Shown here: positions 48,774 through 58,248 of the stretch, one piece after another
Layout of the letters: each line of letters opens with the position of its first letter
Position numbering within the stretch: the stretch's first letter is position 1
NCBI GenBank assembly: GCA_003649205.1
Contig: QMRC01000001.1
Location: forward strand, 62,001 to 126,000
DNA from: Thermoprotei archaeon
GTDB lineage: Archaea; Thermoproteota; Thermoprotei; Thermoproteales; B15-G16
Length of the DNA: 64,000 nt
Direction: 5' to 3'
Notes under the pieces: model-generated
What the model was told of the DNA's origin: nothing
Databases searched by the model: none
What the model saw: the letters and a program-made list of their open reading frames with translations, nothing else
Translations under genes and position numbers: made by a program

Positions 48774-49053
48774 TACTGCTACCCCTCCTGTACCTCTCCA
48801 ATAACTCATCAGCTACCTTAAGTCCATACTCAATAGCTTCATCAATCAACTTATTTAGGCTACCTCTGTAGAATGGTGAGGTCTCAATAGTGACCTCAAT
48901 ACTTACCTCGTACGGGTACTCTCTGGTTATGTCAACTCTCACATCGAGAGAAAAAAGTTGGTACTCAGGTACACGTTCCAGGACGTATTCACAGACTTTA
49001 GACGCAATCTCTTCACAGAGCTTAATCCTCTCCTCTTCAGTAAGCACCTTCAT
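48739..49053 (-). CDS. DUF3194 family protein
   Basis: 104 residues. LTEEERIKLCEEIASKVCEY, VDITREYPYEVSIEVTIETS and LNKLIDEAIEYGLKVADELL give an alpha-beta-beta-alpha pattern seen in archaeal DUF3194 proteins, which sit next to prefoldin beta in many genomes. Function unknown. It overlaps the DHH gene by 35 bases and ends in a Ser/Glu-rich tail. Confidence 0.72.
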   Translation of the reverse strand: MKVLTEEERIKLCEEIASKVCEYVLERVPEYQLFSLDVRVDITREYPYEVSIEVTIETSPFYRGSLNKLIDEAIEYGLKVADELLERYRRGSSNEEGRSSESSS

Positions 49054-49054
49054 G

Positions 49055-49444
49055 CTAACCTGCTGTTTGCTGAGCTTGCTGTCTTAACCTACTCAGCTCT
49101 TCACTAACTTTCTTACTTAATTCCTCAATTTGCTTCCTAAGTAGTGACTCCTGTCTTGAGAGTGTCTTTATGTGTAGCTCAACGATCTCTCTCCTCTCTT
49201 TGAGATCTTGAAGAGCTTTATCTCTCGTACTTGCAACCAATATTGGACCAGCAATCTTATACACAGGAGTGTTCTCACTAATCTTCTCTAGCTCACTAAT
49301 GGCACTTTCTATCTCCCTCAGTTCATTCTCCCATTGTTGTCTCCTCATGATCAGCATCTGAAGCTGTTCCTGAAGTTGCTGTAGTCTCCCAATTTCAGCC
49401 TGTAGATGTGGAGGTAGGTTCCTTAAGTCAATCGTCGTACTCAT
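49055..49444 (-). CDS. pfdB: Prefoldin beta subunit (GimC beta)
   Basis: 129 residues. Two long coiled-coil helices (LQAEIGRLQQLQEQLQMLIM and REIVELHIKTLSRQESLLRK) flank a beta hairpin (NTPVYKIAGPILVASTRDKA), which is the prefoldin beta fold. It forms a hexamer with alpha subunits that hands unfolded protein to the thermosome. One base from DUF3194. Confidence 0.93.
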   Translation of the reverse strand: MSTTIDLRNLPPHLQAEIGRLQQLQEQLQMLIMRRQQWENELREIESAISELEKISENTPVYKIAGPILVASTRDKALQDLKERREIVELHIKTLSRQESLLRKQIEELSKKVSEELSRLRQQAQQTAG

Positions 49445-49477
49445 GGCAAACCCTCCGAATTCGTGTTCTCAAGTCAA

Positions 49478-49765
49478 TTACTTCTTATTATCCTTTCGCT
49501 GTACTTCACTACTTGAGAGTAGCGAGAGTGTGTTCACAACAACTAATGCAGCTCTTAAGTAGCTATTGAGTAGTGCCCTTAGTGCCGAGATATCTTGTGC
49601 TTCAACAACTATCTCAACTGCAGCACCCTTTCTACTAATACTAGCACACCCACGCTCGCTCAATCTCTCCTTCACATCTACCTCTAAGCTACGGTACACG
49701 GTATCCGCTTCGTGTTCAGTATCGAAGTGAAGCTCTATCTTACAGCTGTGTCTGTACTTCCTCAC
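49478..49765 (-). CDS. Second Pcc1-family protein (candidate Pcc2 of KEOPS)
   Basis: About 95 residues. HSCKIELHFDTEHEADTVYR, CASISRKGAAVEIVVEAQDI and SALRALLNSYLRAALVVVNT follow the Pcc1 pattern. Archaeal KEOPS has been shown to include a Pcc1 paralog (Pcc2); this gene between prefoldin and Brix is a good candidate. The GTG at 49765, behind GAGGT, is preferred to the longer frame because it overlaps Brix less. Ends in a basic tail. Confidence 0.7.
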   Translation of the reverse strand: MRKYRHSCKIELHFDTEHEADTVYRSLEVDVKERLSERGCASISRKGAAVEIVVEAQDISALRALLNSYLRAALVVVNTLSLLSSSEVQRKDNKK

Positions 49766-50354
49766 GTTTTTGAACCTCGTACTTAAGCCCCTTATACACA
49801 AACTTCTCAATCCTTAGCTCAGGTCCAATAGGTTTGAAGCTCCTGGAGTCGAGGAAATTCAGTATTATAAGGTACTTGTACCTAGCCTTTCTAGCATATA
49901 TCAAACTGTCACAGCTACCTCTTAAGTCGTGTAGCTTAGGTACAGAGCACGAGGGTAGATCCAGTACCTCTGCAAGAGCTTCAGTAAATATGTGAACGAA
50001 ATCAGGTTGGTGATCTTCCGTAACGATCATGGCTGAACTCACCTTATGTGGCTTAATACCTTCAGGAAACTCTCTAAGAAGCTTCACACCCCCCATCACA
50101 ATAGCTAGTGGTAGGAAGTAGTAAGTATCCTCCTCAACCTTCATGAACTTCATGTGACCAGGATTACCGCCCTTCCTAGCACCAACAATTATCACGTGAT
50201 CTAAACCAAGCTCATAGGCTCTAATAGCAACAGCCTCAATATTCATCTTACCCCTATTAACCTTGATAGCGTTGGGAAGCGCAGCAGCTAACTCCTTACA
50301 GAAAGACCTTATCCTCGGTGTAGGTCTTCGTGTCGTAGTAACCATTATACCCAT
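49740..50354 (-). CDS. Brix-domain rRNA-processing protein (Imp4-like)
   Basis: 204 residues. TTRRPTPRIRSFCKELAAAL, GLDHVIIVGARKGGNPGHMK and TEALAEVLDLPSCSV are typical of the archaeal Brix domain protein, the counterpart of eukaryotic Imp4/Rpf factors. It has a role in rRNA folding or processing. It overlaps the Pcc1-family gene by 26 bases. Confidence 0.88.
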   Translation of the reverse strand: MGIMVTTTRRPTPRIRSFCKELAAALPNAIKVNRGKMNIEAVAIRAYELGLDHVIIVGARKGGNPGHMKFMKVEEDTYYFLPLAIVMGGVKLLREFPEGIKPHKVSSAMIVTEDHQPDFVHIFTEALAEVLDLPSCSVPKLHDLRGSCDSLIYARKARYKYLIILNFLDSRSFKPIGPELRIEKFVYKGLKYEVQKREEVQTQL

Positions 50355-50410
50355 GCAACTAGCTACCTCAAGGAAATTTCTTCAGAAGAAAGAAGGTGTT
50401 GATTACTAGA

Positions 50411-50743
50411 TTACTCTTCTCTCTCCTTCTTTAGCTTCTCCTTCACGTACTCTCTCCACTTCTGCTTCTCAAGCTCAAATACCTTATACTCTTCAGGTGC
50501 AAATGTCTTACCTAGAGAGGTCTGTGGTACCCAAGCACCACCAGCAAATACATGACCGCACTTCCTACATCTCCATATACCAACTGCAATCCTCTCGAAT
50601 TTGGTTAGTGTTCTACAGATTGGACATCTATGTTTCCCACGCTGCTTAACCTCGATCTGGGTGATCTTCCTACGTAAGCTAGCACCGTATCTTGCACCGT
50701 ATCTTCCTGCTGGACCAACAACCTTTGTGTGTGAGAATGGCAT
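50411..50743 (-). CDS. rpl37ae: Large ribosomal subunit protein eL43 (L37Ae)
   Basis: 110 residues. TKVVGPAGRYGARYGASLRR and a zinc ribbon CPICRTLTKFERIAVGIWRCRKC with FAGGAWVPQT are diagnostic. The lysine/glutamate-rich C-terminal helix is longer than usual. Follows the exosome genes. Confidence 0.95.
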   Translation of the reverse strand: MPFSHTKVVGPAGRYGARYGASLRRKITQIEVKQRGKHRCPICRTLTKFERIAVGIWRCRKCGHVFAGGAWVPQTSLGKTFAPEEYKVFELEKQKWREYVKEKLKKEREE

Positions 50744-50794
50744 GGTTATCTACTCCCTAGAACGTGTGTTAGTTCATAAAGATTACTCTCTTAC

Positions 50795-51622
50795 CTATGT
50801 ACCTACCTTCTTAATTGCTTCGAAGATCTTATTCCTAAGCTCATTTGATACCTGTACAGCCATGTCAATGGCTTTGTGCACTTCTTCTATCGTGAAGTAA
50901 CCTCCTAATCCCTTCTGTATTGCACACACTTTTCCCTCTTCATTAACTGCTATACTGAGCCTAGCATCCATGACCAGTTCCTCGTCAAGACATGGATCGA
51001 CAACTATGTGATCACCTATCTTAGCCATCGTTACTGTTACTGGGTAATGCTCTACAGGTAGTGGTTCGAGTGTTCTCTCATCAATCTTAACTTCACCTCC
51101 TTCGACAGTTACCTTGGGTAACTTCGTATTCAGTAGCGCTGTCAACGCCGCTAGTGCTGACGCATCTATTAGATTACCATCATGATTCAGCACGTAGATG
51201 TCACACCATAGAACCCATACGTGTTTTCCAGGTACTATACATAGCTTCTCTAGATTTACAGCACCCGTACTCCTGAGTCCACGATCAACGACTCTAGCTA
51301 CTTCAATAGCATTTTCATCAGGTGGTCCTGGTTCAAATGTTGGTGATGCGAAAGGTACAAATTCTACATTTACCATTAAGGCACCTGCATCTGGTGTGTC
51401 AGGGAACGGTGCACCTATACCAGCCTTGATACCTGCTATAACCATTGTATTACCAAGCTTAACAAGTGCTGACCCATTAGCTCTCTCAACTATACCAGCT
51501 TCAATAGCTATTTGTCTGTACTCAGTTAGCTTCCTACCATCGATTCTAGAACCTTGTTGAAGCATTGCGTAGATAGTCTTCTTCTTGAGGTGAGGTATTA
51601 CCTCAAATGAAGCTTTAGACAC
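50795..51622 (-). CDS. rrp42: Archaeal exosome subunit Rrp42 (inactive RNase PH-like)
   Basis: 275 residues. [40 protein letters not shown] and [20 protein letters not shown] are diagnostic. It forms the hexameric ring with Rrp41; the phosphorolytic site is in Rrp41. It overlaps rrp41 by 8 bases. Confidence 0.96.
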   Translation of the reverse strand: MSKASFEVIPHLKKKTIYAMLQQGSRIDGRKLTEYRQIAIEAGIVERANGSALVKLGNTMVIAGIKAGIGAPFPDTPDAGALMVNVEFVPFASPTFEPGPPDENAIEVARVVDRGLRSTGAVNLEKLCIVPGKHVWVLWCDIYVLNHDGNLIDASALAALTALLNTKLPKVTVEGGEVKIDERTLEPLPVEHYPVTVTMAKIGDHIVVDPCLDEELVMDARLSIAVNEEGKVCAIQKGLGGYFTIEEVHKAIDMAVQVSNELRNKIFEAIKKVGT

Positions 51623-52364
51623 CTACCTCAACCTCCTCAATAACCTTCTCGTACTTTTTCCTAAGTGCTTCTTTCTGAAGCTCGTATATCTTCATGATAC
51701 CCTTCCTAGCTAACTCGAGAGCGTACTTGATTTCGTCTGGAGTCCAGACACCATCTGCCTGAAATAACGTTATCACACCCCTGGTAGGCATCATAGCTAC
51801 AGGCATATCACCTTCACCATACTCATCCTCTAGGTGATTTATGTCGAGTACGATGTGTCCCTGAACCTTACCAACAGCAACAGCTGCAACCAGGTCCCTA
51901 AGAGGTATTCCTGCATCAGCAAGTGCTAGGGATGCGGCAACAATGGAAGCGCACCTAGTACCACCATCAGCCTGCAGTACCTCAATATACACATCAATAG
52001 CGCATCTAGGAAATAGTTCGAGGAATATAGCTGGTTCAAGAGCTTCTCTAATGACCTTTGATAACTCGATCTCTCTCCTAGTTGGTGCAGGACTCTTCCT
52101 CTCACCATAAACACTAAATGGCGCCATGTGGTATCTACATCTCAGAACAGCTCTATCAGGTAGTGCAAGGTGCTTTGGATGTAGCTCTCTAGGACCGTAG
52201 ACAGCCGCTACAATTATGTTCTTACCCTGTCTGATCATTGCTGATCCATCGGCATTCTTCAGTACACCAACCTCAAGCTCTATGGGCCTAAGCTCATCGA
52301 ATGCTCTACCATCACATCTCTTTCCATCAGGTGTTATCAACGGTACTGGAGGACTCTTCTTCAT
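51615..52364 (-). CDS. rrp41: Archaeal exosome catalytic subunit Rrp41
   Basis: 249 residues. [40 protein letters not shown], then the RNase PH active region [20 protein letters not shown] and [20 protein letters not shown] with its catalytic Asp residues. It degrades RNA 3'-5' with phosphate. Rrp4, normally directly upstream, is displaced by about 1.8 kb of inserted plus-strand genes. Confidence 0.96.
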   Translation of the reverse strand: MKKSPPVPLITPDGKRCDGRAFDELRPIELEVGVLKNADGSAMIRQGKNIIVAAVYGPRELHPKHLALPDRAVLRCRYHMAPFSVYGERKSPAPTRREIELSKVIREALEPAIFLELFPRCAIDVYIEVLQADGGTRCASIVAASLALADAGIPLRDLVAAVAVGKVQGHIVLDINHLEDEYGEGDMPVAMMPTRGVITLFQADGVWTPDEIKYALELARKGIMKIYELQKEALRKKYEKVIEEVEVGV

Positions 52365-52550
52365 AATTAAACCTCACATCAACACCCTAACTCACTAAGC
52401 ACCTCGCTACTCACACAAAACCAAACAACTTTATTACTTTAACCCAACTTCAGGGCAAATAAAACTACCTAAAGAGTTCGATGTACAGTGGAACACCATA
52501 CTAAGGATGAAGTAACTTTCCCCACAATGAAGTAGTGCCCTGGTGGGTCC

Positions 52551-53054
52551 ATGTCATCTAAATGTCTTGTCGTCACAGTATGTTGCATTGCCTTACTCTG
52601 TTCAATGTCCATACTACTATCTAAGCAGCTTCACAGCACTCCTACCTTATTCATGCCTAGGGATCCAGAAGATCACGATGTCGAAGTTTCTTATGATGAG
52701 TCCTGTATGGCTGCTGTACATAGATACTACACAGAGCCAAGACCTTACTCGTGGTATAACTATGTTGTTTTTGAAGCCGAAATCTATTACTCAAATTGGC
52801 CACTCTACAATCCATGGTGTGAATTCTGGATTGCATGGTATGATCCAAGTACATATAAGCTGTACTGGTGGTGTGTATGGTGTATACATTACTTCTACTC
52901 ATCCTCAGGTTATTACACAAAGAGTTACTATGCTTTTATTGATGGTCCACCACCTACATTCGCTGCATCAATTGCGTGCAGTTGTACTTGGTGTCTTGTT
53001 AACAAAGATTGGTCTACAGCTAAAGCGCAAATCGGTCCTCCCGGTATGATGTGA
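52551..53054 (+). CDS. Secreted Tyr/Trp/Cys-rich protein, unknown function
   Basis: 167 residues. An N-terminal hydrophobic segment (CLVVTVCCIALLCSMSILLS) acts as a signal peptide. The mature part is unusually rich in Tyr, Trp and Cys (YSWYNYVVFEAEIYYSNWPL, CEFWIAWYDPSTYKLYWWCV, then WCIHYFYSSSGYYTKSYYAF). It could be disulfide-linked. Not recognised. ATG behind GGTGG. It and the next gene lie on the plus strand inside the minus-strand exosome operon, so they were inserted together. A second frame across the same bases is discarded. Confidence 0.55.
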   Translation: MSSKCLVVTVCCIALLCSMSILLSKQLHSTPTLFMPRDPEDHDVEVSYDESCMAAVHRYYTEPRPYSWYNYVVFEAEIYYSNWPLYNPWCEFWIAWYDPSTYKLYWWCVWCIHYFYSSSGYYTKSYYAFIDGPPPTFAASIACSCTWCLVNKDWSTAKAQIGPPGMM

Positions 53055-53067
53055 TGGAGGTGAGAAC

Positions 53068-54153
53068 ATGACTGGATTAGCCAGGAAGATCTCTAGTACT
53101 AAGACCAGGTACCTGATTACTGCTTTACTCTTTGGAATACTCTTACTAACAGTAGCTATGTTGTACCTGATTGCATCACCGAGGTTAGCAGTACATGGAG
53201 AGATTACAGAGAAAACCTCCACATATGTAACTCCGAAGATTAGGGAAGTAGAGGAAGCCAAAAAGAGTGTTGTAGCAGGTAAGTCTAGCAAATCAGCTAC
53301 ATCCATTCATGTCATGGAAAGTAAGTCAGCAACTCTAGCTGGTAAGGTATTCGTCTATAGAGTCTTAGGACGACAATTAACCTTAAGAATTAATAACGTA
53401 ACAGTGGTTGCTACCGGTAAGGACAGCATTGCTCAATTATATGTTTCAATAGTAAGGATTAGGGGAAAGTGCTACATTAACTGTACTCTAGTGGTTAAGG
53501 GTCTGTTGTGGTTTAGTAATCATACCAGTAGATTTGGTGTAATTAAGTTGAGTGAGTTGCTCCCTCCCGGTAATGCATTCTATCCAGTGATTGAATTGAG
53601 ACCAGTGATTCGGTTCTATAAGGTGTATCTATGTAGACCATACGCTGTAATGAAGACAGAAGAGTATAAGGTGAAGGGTAGAATTTGGAGAATAAACGTA
53701 ACTCTATACAGGTTGGTTAAGGTGAATGAAACATTCATTACTGGTAGAGCGTATGCGTATACGAAGGTTTACGTTAGTGAGGGAAGAGCTGTAGAGGAGC
53801 TGTATTGGTATAGCAACATGTCGTTGATAACTAGACGTGAGGCGATGAATCCTGTAATTATTGAGAGCATTAATAGGACATTGAGTATGCTTAACCTCAA
53901 AGTACTGAGATTGCTAAGTTACAGACACAATTATGAGCCATGGATCCCACAGCCTCTAGCTACACTCATACTGATAAATGAGACACATGGTATGGTCTAC
54001 AACATAGTACTTCCAGGGGCACCAACCGAAATAGGTTATCCAGAAGCTCCACTAAAGAAGTTGAAGTTGCTACCTATATCTAAGCTATGTGAGGAGTTAG
54101 GTATTGTTCATCCGTACATCGAACTTCACCTAGTAGATATCAGAAACTCGTAG
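53068..54153 (+). CDS. Membrane-anchored extracellular protein, unknown function
   Basis: 361 residues. One N-terminal membrane segment (YLITALLFGILLLTVAMLYL, about 15-36), a Lys/Ser/Thr-rich linker to about residue 90, then an extracellular beta-rich domain with several Asn-x-Ser/Thr sites (NNVT, NCTL, NHTS, NVTL, NETF). GGAGGTGAGAAC precedes the ATG, 13 bases after the secreted protein, so the two form an operon. No family recognised. Confidence 0.6.
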   Translation: MTGLARKISSTKTRYLITALLFGILLLTVAMLYLIASPRLAVHGEITEKTSTYVTPKIREVEEAKKSVVAGKSSKSATSIHVMESKSATLAGKVFVYRVLGRQLTLRINNVTVVATGKDSIAQLYVSIVRIRGKCYINCTLVVKGLLWFSNHTSRFGVIKLSELLPPGNAFYPVIELRPVIRFYKVYLCRPYAVMKTEEYKVKGRIWRINVTLYRLVKVNETFITGRAYAYTKVYVSEGRAVEELYWYSNMSLITRREAMNPVIIESINRTLSMLNLKVLRLLSYRHNYEPWIPQPLATLILINETHGMVYNIVLPGAPTEIGYPEAPLKKLKLLPISKLCEELGIVHPYIELHLVDIRNS

Positions 54154-54183
54154 GTACTTAGATGATGAATTAGAGTTATTGAA

Positions 54184-54906
54184 TTACTCTTTCTTCTTTT
54201 GTGCCAGGTACTCCTCAATTAACTTCCTTATCCTCTCAGTTAGACCAGGTACGTGACTCTCCCTCTCAATTTTCTTAATTAACCTAGCTACGAATAGCTC
54301 ATCCTCTAGAGATTTACCCTGAATTAAAATCCAACCATTTTGACCAACAATTATGTCACACTCTAGACTTGACTTAATCAAGTTGATCATAGTACCCTTC
54401 CTACCTATTACACGTGGTACCTTAGCTGGATCAATCTCTATCAACGTACCCTCTCTCTTCCTACCTAACTTACCACCCTCCTTAATCGATATTACGAGAT
54501 TCTCCCTAGTAACATCAGCTATCAGTACCTTAGCAACAACAACATCTCCTCTATTGAGTATGTTTGCTAGATTCTCCTTAGCTATATCAACGAATCTCGT
54601 AGTTGCTTCAGAAACAGGGAGAAATGCTAGATATGGTGCATTTATGTCAACGTACCAACCTGTCAACCCAATCTCTATTACCTTACCAACAACAACGTCA
54701 CCAACCCTTGGTGTGTAGACACTACTTAGCGATATTACGTGGACAATGTTTTTCTCCCTAAGTTCTGCAAGTCCAACAGCGCTAGCGTAGATCTTATTGC
54801 CCTCAGCATAAGCTGCTCCACTCGGTACGTAGTTTCCCTCAGCTAGTAACTCTCCAGGTAGTACTAGCTGTCTATGTTTGAAGTATATCGGCACCCCAGT
54901 CACCAA
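54184..54906 (-). CDS. rrp4: Archaeal exosome cap subunit Rrp4
   Basis: 240 residues. N-terminal domain (VLPGELLAEGNYVPSGAAYA), S1 domain (GDVVVGKVIEIGLTGWYVDI) and KH domain (VPRVIGRKGTMINLIKSSLE with the GxxG loop). Rrp4 caps the Rrp41-Rrp42 ring and feeds RNA. It ends with a Lys-rich tail. Next to SBDS as in other archaea. Confidence 0.96.
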   Translation of the reverse strand: MVTGVPIYFKHRQLVLPGELLAEGNYVPSGAAYAEGNKIYASAVGLAELREKNIVHVISLSSVYTPRVGDVVVGKVIEIGLTGWYVDINAPYLAFLPVSEATTRFVDIAKENLANILNRGDVVVAKVLIADVTRENLVISIKEGGKLGRKREGTLIEIDPAKVPRVIGRKGTMINLIKSSLECDIIVGQNGWILIQGKSLEDELFVARLIKKIERESHVPGLTERIRKLIEEYLAQKKKE

Positions 54907-54938
54907 CCAGAGAACTAACTATTGCTGCTTAGTGAGTG

Positions 54939-55637
54939 CTACTTGACGGATATTATCTTGACCTCTCCCTGACCCTTAGTTATCTCATTTATCTTACTGA
55001 TGAGCGTTTCCTGGAGACCAGCTGGTATCTCTACCTCAGCTATCCAAGTTCCATCTGTCTGGTAGTTGCTCCTAAGTATCTTACCAACCTTAGCTACATA
55101 GCCATACGCCTTGCTTACGAATTGAGGAGGTATCTTTATGCCGACGATAGCTTTCGCCATTCTTATCGGTAGGATCTTCTGTAGGTACTTGAGTATTGTC
55201 GGTATCTGCTCCTCAACTGACTTAAATGGATCAATTGGTGCTCCACTCTGTTCAAGAGCCATCTCTATCCTCATTACTGGGTGAGGTAGATTTGTTCTTG
55301 GATCAATACAGTTCCTGTGTATGAATTCAATAATCTGTCTCTTCTTCTCCTCAATCATCTTCTTTCTCTGCTCAGCGGTTAGCAGTAGCTCACCCTTCTT
55401 AATTATGGTTTCAGCAATTTTCCTAACGTCAGTAGTCCCAAAGACCTTCCTTAAAGATGCTTCTGATGCTCTCAAACCCTTCTTAGCGTCTTTATACACG
55501 GTATCGCTTATCAAGACCTTATCTATACTTACACTCTTACCTAGCTTAAGCTCTAGAGCTCTGTCTGGATCAACAAGTATCTCAAATCTCTCTCCTTGAG
55601 CTTCGTACCTAGCTATTGTGTACTTCCTAGATGACAA
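54939..55637 (-). CDS. sdo1: SBDS-family ribosome maturation protein
   Basis: 232 residues. TIARYEAQGERFEILVDPDR, VFGTTDVRKIAETIIKKGEL, CIDPRTNLPHPVMRIEMALE and the C-terminal ferredoxin-like fold are diagnostic. It helps release aIF6 from the 50S subunit. TTG start with GAGGTG seven bases upstream, three bases after the psmA stop. Confidence 0.95.
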   Translation of the reverse strand: MSSRKYTIARYEAQGERFEILVDPDRALELKLGKSVSIDKVLISDTVYKDAKKGLRASEASLRKVFGTTDVRKIAETIIKKGELLLTAEQRKKMIEEKKRQIIEFIHRNCIDPRTNLPHPVMRIEMALEQSGAPIDPFKSVEEQIPTILKYLQKILPIRMAKAIVGIKIPPQFVSKAYGYVAKVGKILRSNYQTDGTWIAEVEIPAGLQETLISKINEITKGQGEVKIISVK

Positions 55638-55639
55638 GT

Positions 55640-56371
55640 CTAGACACCTCTCATCTTCATAAGCTCTATATACCTATCTATCTCTGAAGTTGTTAGCTTT
55701 TTGAACTGCTTAGTCTTAACATCAATCACAGCAATTTCTACCCTTGTAGAGTCGATTCCCCCTTCGACAACAGCATTTAGTGAATATAGAGCAAGTATTA
55801 TAGCATCGTCCAGACTCATGTCATAGCTGTACTTCTTCTCAAGTATATCAACAACTGTCGAGCTACCACCACCTATAGCGTACGCGTAGTAGCCAATGTA
55901 CACACCACTTGGCTCAGTCATGAAGAGCTGAGGACCCTTCCTATCAACACCACCAAAGAGAAACGCTACACCAAATGGCCTAACACCACCGTGCTGTGTA
56001 TACGCTTGCTTTATGTCACATATCTTACTTACAAGAACCTCTACATCAATAGGCTCATCATAAAGCAACCTATTGAGTAACGCGTACTCTCTCGCAATCT
56101 CAATCAATACTCTAGCATCTGAAGCAATCCCCGCAAACGCAGCAGCAATATGATCATCAATCTTGTGAACCTTCTCAACAGACGCAGTATCCTGAAGCTT
56201 AGTTACTCTTCTCTTCTCAACAGCCAATACAACACCCTCCCTACACCTAACACCTACAGTGGTCCATCCCCTCTTCACAGCTTCAAAAGCGTACTCTACC
56301 TGATATAGTCGACCATCAGGACTAAATATCGTTATTGCACGATCATACCCCATCGCAGGTGGTGTGTACAT
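55640..56371 (-). CDS. psmA: Proteasome alpha subunit
   Basis: About 243 residues. AMGYDRAITIFSPDGRLYQV followed by EYAFEAVKRGWTTVGVRCRE is the canonical alpha-subunit start with the gate YDR motif; GGVRPFGVAFLFGG and EPSGVYIGYYAYAIGGGSST follow. The alpha ring gates the 20S proteasome. The ATG at 56369-56371 is preferred, with a GTG three codons earlier as an alternative. First gene of the psmA-SBDS-Rrp4 unit. Confidence 0.96.
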   Translation of the reverse strand: MYTPPAMGYDRAITIFSPDGRLYQVEYAFEAVKRGWTTVGVRCREGVVLAVEKRRVTKLQDTASVEKVHKIDDHIAAAFAGIASDARVLIEIAREYALLNRLLYDEPIDVEVLVSKICDIKQAYTQHGGVRPFGVAFLFGGVDRKGPQLFMTEPSGVYIGYYAYAIGGGSSTVVDILEKKYSYDMSLDDAIILALYSLNAVVEGGIDSTRVEIAVIDVKTKQFKKLTTSEIDRYIELMKMRGV

Positions 56372-56405
56372 GGTAGTCACTTCAGTTCTCTAATAGGTTT
56401 GGTTT

Positions 56406-56415
56406 GTTTTAAAAG
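56406..56415 (-). promoter_or_regulatory. Probable TATA box for psmA-SBDS-rrp4
   Basis: On the minus strand CCTTTTAAAAC lies about 35-45 bases upstream of the psmA ATG, good archaeal spacing. Confidence 0.5.
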
Positions 56416-56841
56416 GTATCTTCTCGTACAGGACGAAATCAAAAACTAAAACATAAATCAGTAAGCATCGACTAGGTCTCATTCGGTGAGTGTAGTAACT
56501 GGACTTGAGCTAATAACATCACCAGTGAAGAAGTCACGAATCATCTAATTGATTATCTCTAAGCCAACAACGTCAAAGCTACTTTCAAAAACAAAATCAG
56601 TAACTCCTTCCTGTCCATAGCCTTATTCACAGATATGCTCACATCAATCACTAGAGGTAGAAGATAATTGCTGTGTTAAGGAGTGTATAAGAGCAGAAGT
56701 CGAAACGGTACCACATTATTAGACGGTGACTTTATGATGAAGCTAGCTAGTTGTAACGATAGATCTCCAGTATCTTCTCTTATTGCTTTGAGCTAAAGTC
56801 TTCTCTACTCAAAGTCTCTTCTCAGAGACATGTAACGTCAA
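56416..56841. other. Intergenic stretch with no recognisable gene
   Basis: About 425 bases between the psmA promoter and the GatZ-like gene. It holds only tiny ORFs (for example 20 codons beginning with the GTG near 56486) and no clear RNA, repeat or remnant that I can name. It marks the join between the housekeeping cluster and the carbohydrate locus. Confidence 0.4.
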
Positions 56842-58095
56842 TTACTTACCCTCGTAGAGATCTCCTACTCGAATCCTTGTAGTGAGTCCTTCTAGGTTAA
56901 AGCTCTTCATGTAGTACTTGATGCTGTTCTTTAGCTCGTTAACTATAGTACCTCTACTATCAATCCCTATCTTCTCTAGGTTTGTAAACAACTCTTTGAG
57001 CGCTTCATCAACTCTCGAATTACACCACACATACCTCGTACATATTCCCATTAAGAACTCGTCTTCCCGTAGCTTCTCTGGATTCTTAGTGTACTTTCTC
57101 CACCTACCATCCTTTAGCACCTCCTCATAGAGTACATTCTCTATTCTCGATGTATGAGTGATGACTCCTCTTCTCGCAAGATCTTTCTCCATGCTCGCAA
57201 GTTTCTTCACAACTCTATACATGAGATCAGCATACATAGGTCCTATATTAGCTCCACCAATACCTAACCTTGGGAACTCTGTGGGATTTGCAACATAATC
57301 AGCTGAGTGAACCTTTAAGAAGAGTCCGTAGGTTGACGCTAGTTGAACAAGCTGACTCGCCTTACACACATCAAGTCTATTCATTGGAGAAACCTTTGTA
57401 CCTACATCACCTACCACAAATAGGATTCGTGCCTCATTTAGACCCCTTTCCTTAATCCCCTTCACTACGTACCGTATTAACTCATTAATGTATTCAACAT
57501 CTCTATACACCCACCTATCACTTCCAATCTCGTAGTTTATTGGCTTACGTCCTAGAGATCTACGAATCTCTTCGGCATAATCCAAAAGCTCAAGTGTTCT
57601 TCTCGCTACGGTTTCCGGATCTAGGTTTGGATTATGTGGATCAACCGTCGTATCTATGTGTATCAAATCGTAACCTGCCTGGATGGCAGCCTCTATAGAC
57701 TTCTTCGTAGCCTCCATAGCTTTATCGAGATCGTACCCTTCGATAATATGCCTATCATTAAGCCAGGGACCTCCATGATCGAGACTTATGATTACAGGGA
57801 CATTAACATTGAGCCTACGAACCACATCCCTAACATACCTGACAAACGTGTCAGGTGTCCAACCAGTATACCCCCCATCAATATCTACTTGGTTCAGCGA
57901 GGCAATGAAAACAATAGGTGCGGCAGCCTCCTTAGCAGCTAGGAGAGCTGATTCTACAACAATGGGTGAGATAGGTGACACACCAAGTAGAGTAATGGGC
58001 TGTTTCAGCATATGGTAAGAAGTTTTAAGGATAAGCTCCGGTAGTGGCATGTATTGTCGCGTGGAGTGATTACTGGTAGAAGTCGAACAGACCAT
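56842..58095 (-). CDS. GatZ/KbaZ-like protein (tagatose-bisphosphate aldolase non-catalytic subunit family)
   Basis: About 417 residues. ITLLGVSPISPIVVESALLA, SLNQVDIDGGYTGWTPDTFV and VNVPVIISLDHGGPWLNDRH match the GatZ/KbaZ TIM-barrel family; YDLIHIDTTVDPHNPNLDP and YEIGSDRW follow. In bacteria GatZ supports the aldolase GatY, but no GatY is in view, so the archaeal protein may act alone on a sugar phosphate. ATG at 58093-58095 behind GGTGTGA, TATA-like TTAAAATA about 40 bases upstream. Confidence 0.72.
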   Translation of the reverse strand: MVCSTSTSNHSTRQYMPLPELILKTSYHMLKQPITLLGVSPISPIVVESALLAAKEAAAPIVFIASLNQVDIDGGYTGWTPDTFVRYVRDVVRRLNVNVPVIISLDHGGPWLNDRHIIEGYDLDKAMEATKKSIEAAIQAGYDLIHIDTTVDPHNPNLDPETVARRTLELLDYAEEIRRSLGRKPINYEIGSDRWVYRDVEYINELIRYVVKGIKERGLNEARILFVVGDVGTKVSPMNRLDVCKASQLVQLASTYGLFLKVHSADYVANPTEFPRLGIGGANIGPMYADLMYRVVKKLASMEKDLARRGVITHTSRIENVLYEEVLKDGRWRKYTKNPEKLREDEFLMGICTRYVWCNSRVDEALKELFTNLEKIGIDSRGTIVNELKNSIKYYMKSFNLEGLTTRIRVGDLYEGK

Positions 58096-58248
58096 GGTCA
58101 CACCTTACCAGTTAATAGATGCCTAACAGTATTTTAAGTCTAGGTCAACAAGGTAATCTAGTAATTATCAGTAATAATTAGTAGTTTGAAAATAATGAGT
58201 CAAGGTGGTGTTGTGAATAGTATTAACGATAGAAATGTCGGGTTCTAG

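Noticed and set aside
52543..53049. An ORF of 168 codons in another frame over the secreted protein gene
   Set aside because: It has no ribosome binding site as good as the 52551 frame, no signal peptide and a low-quality composition; the 52551 frame has both.
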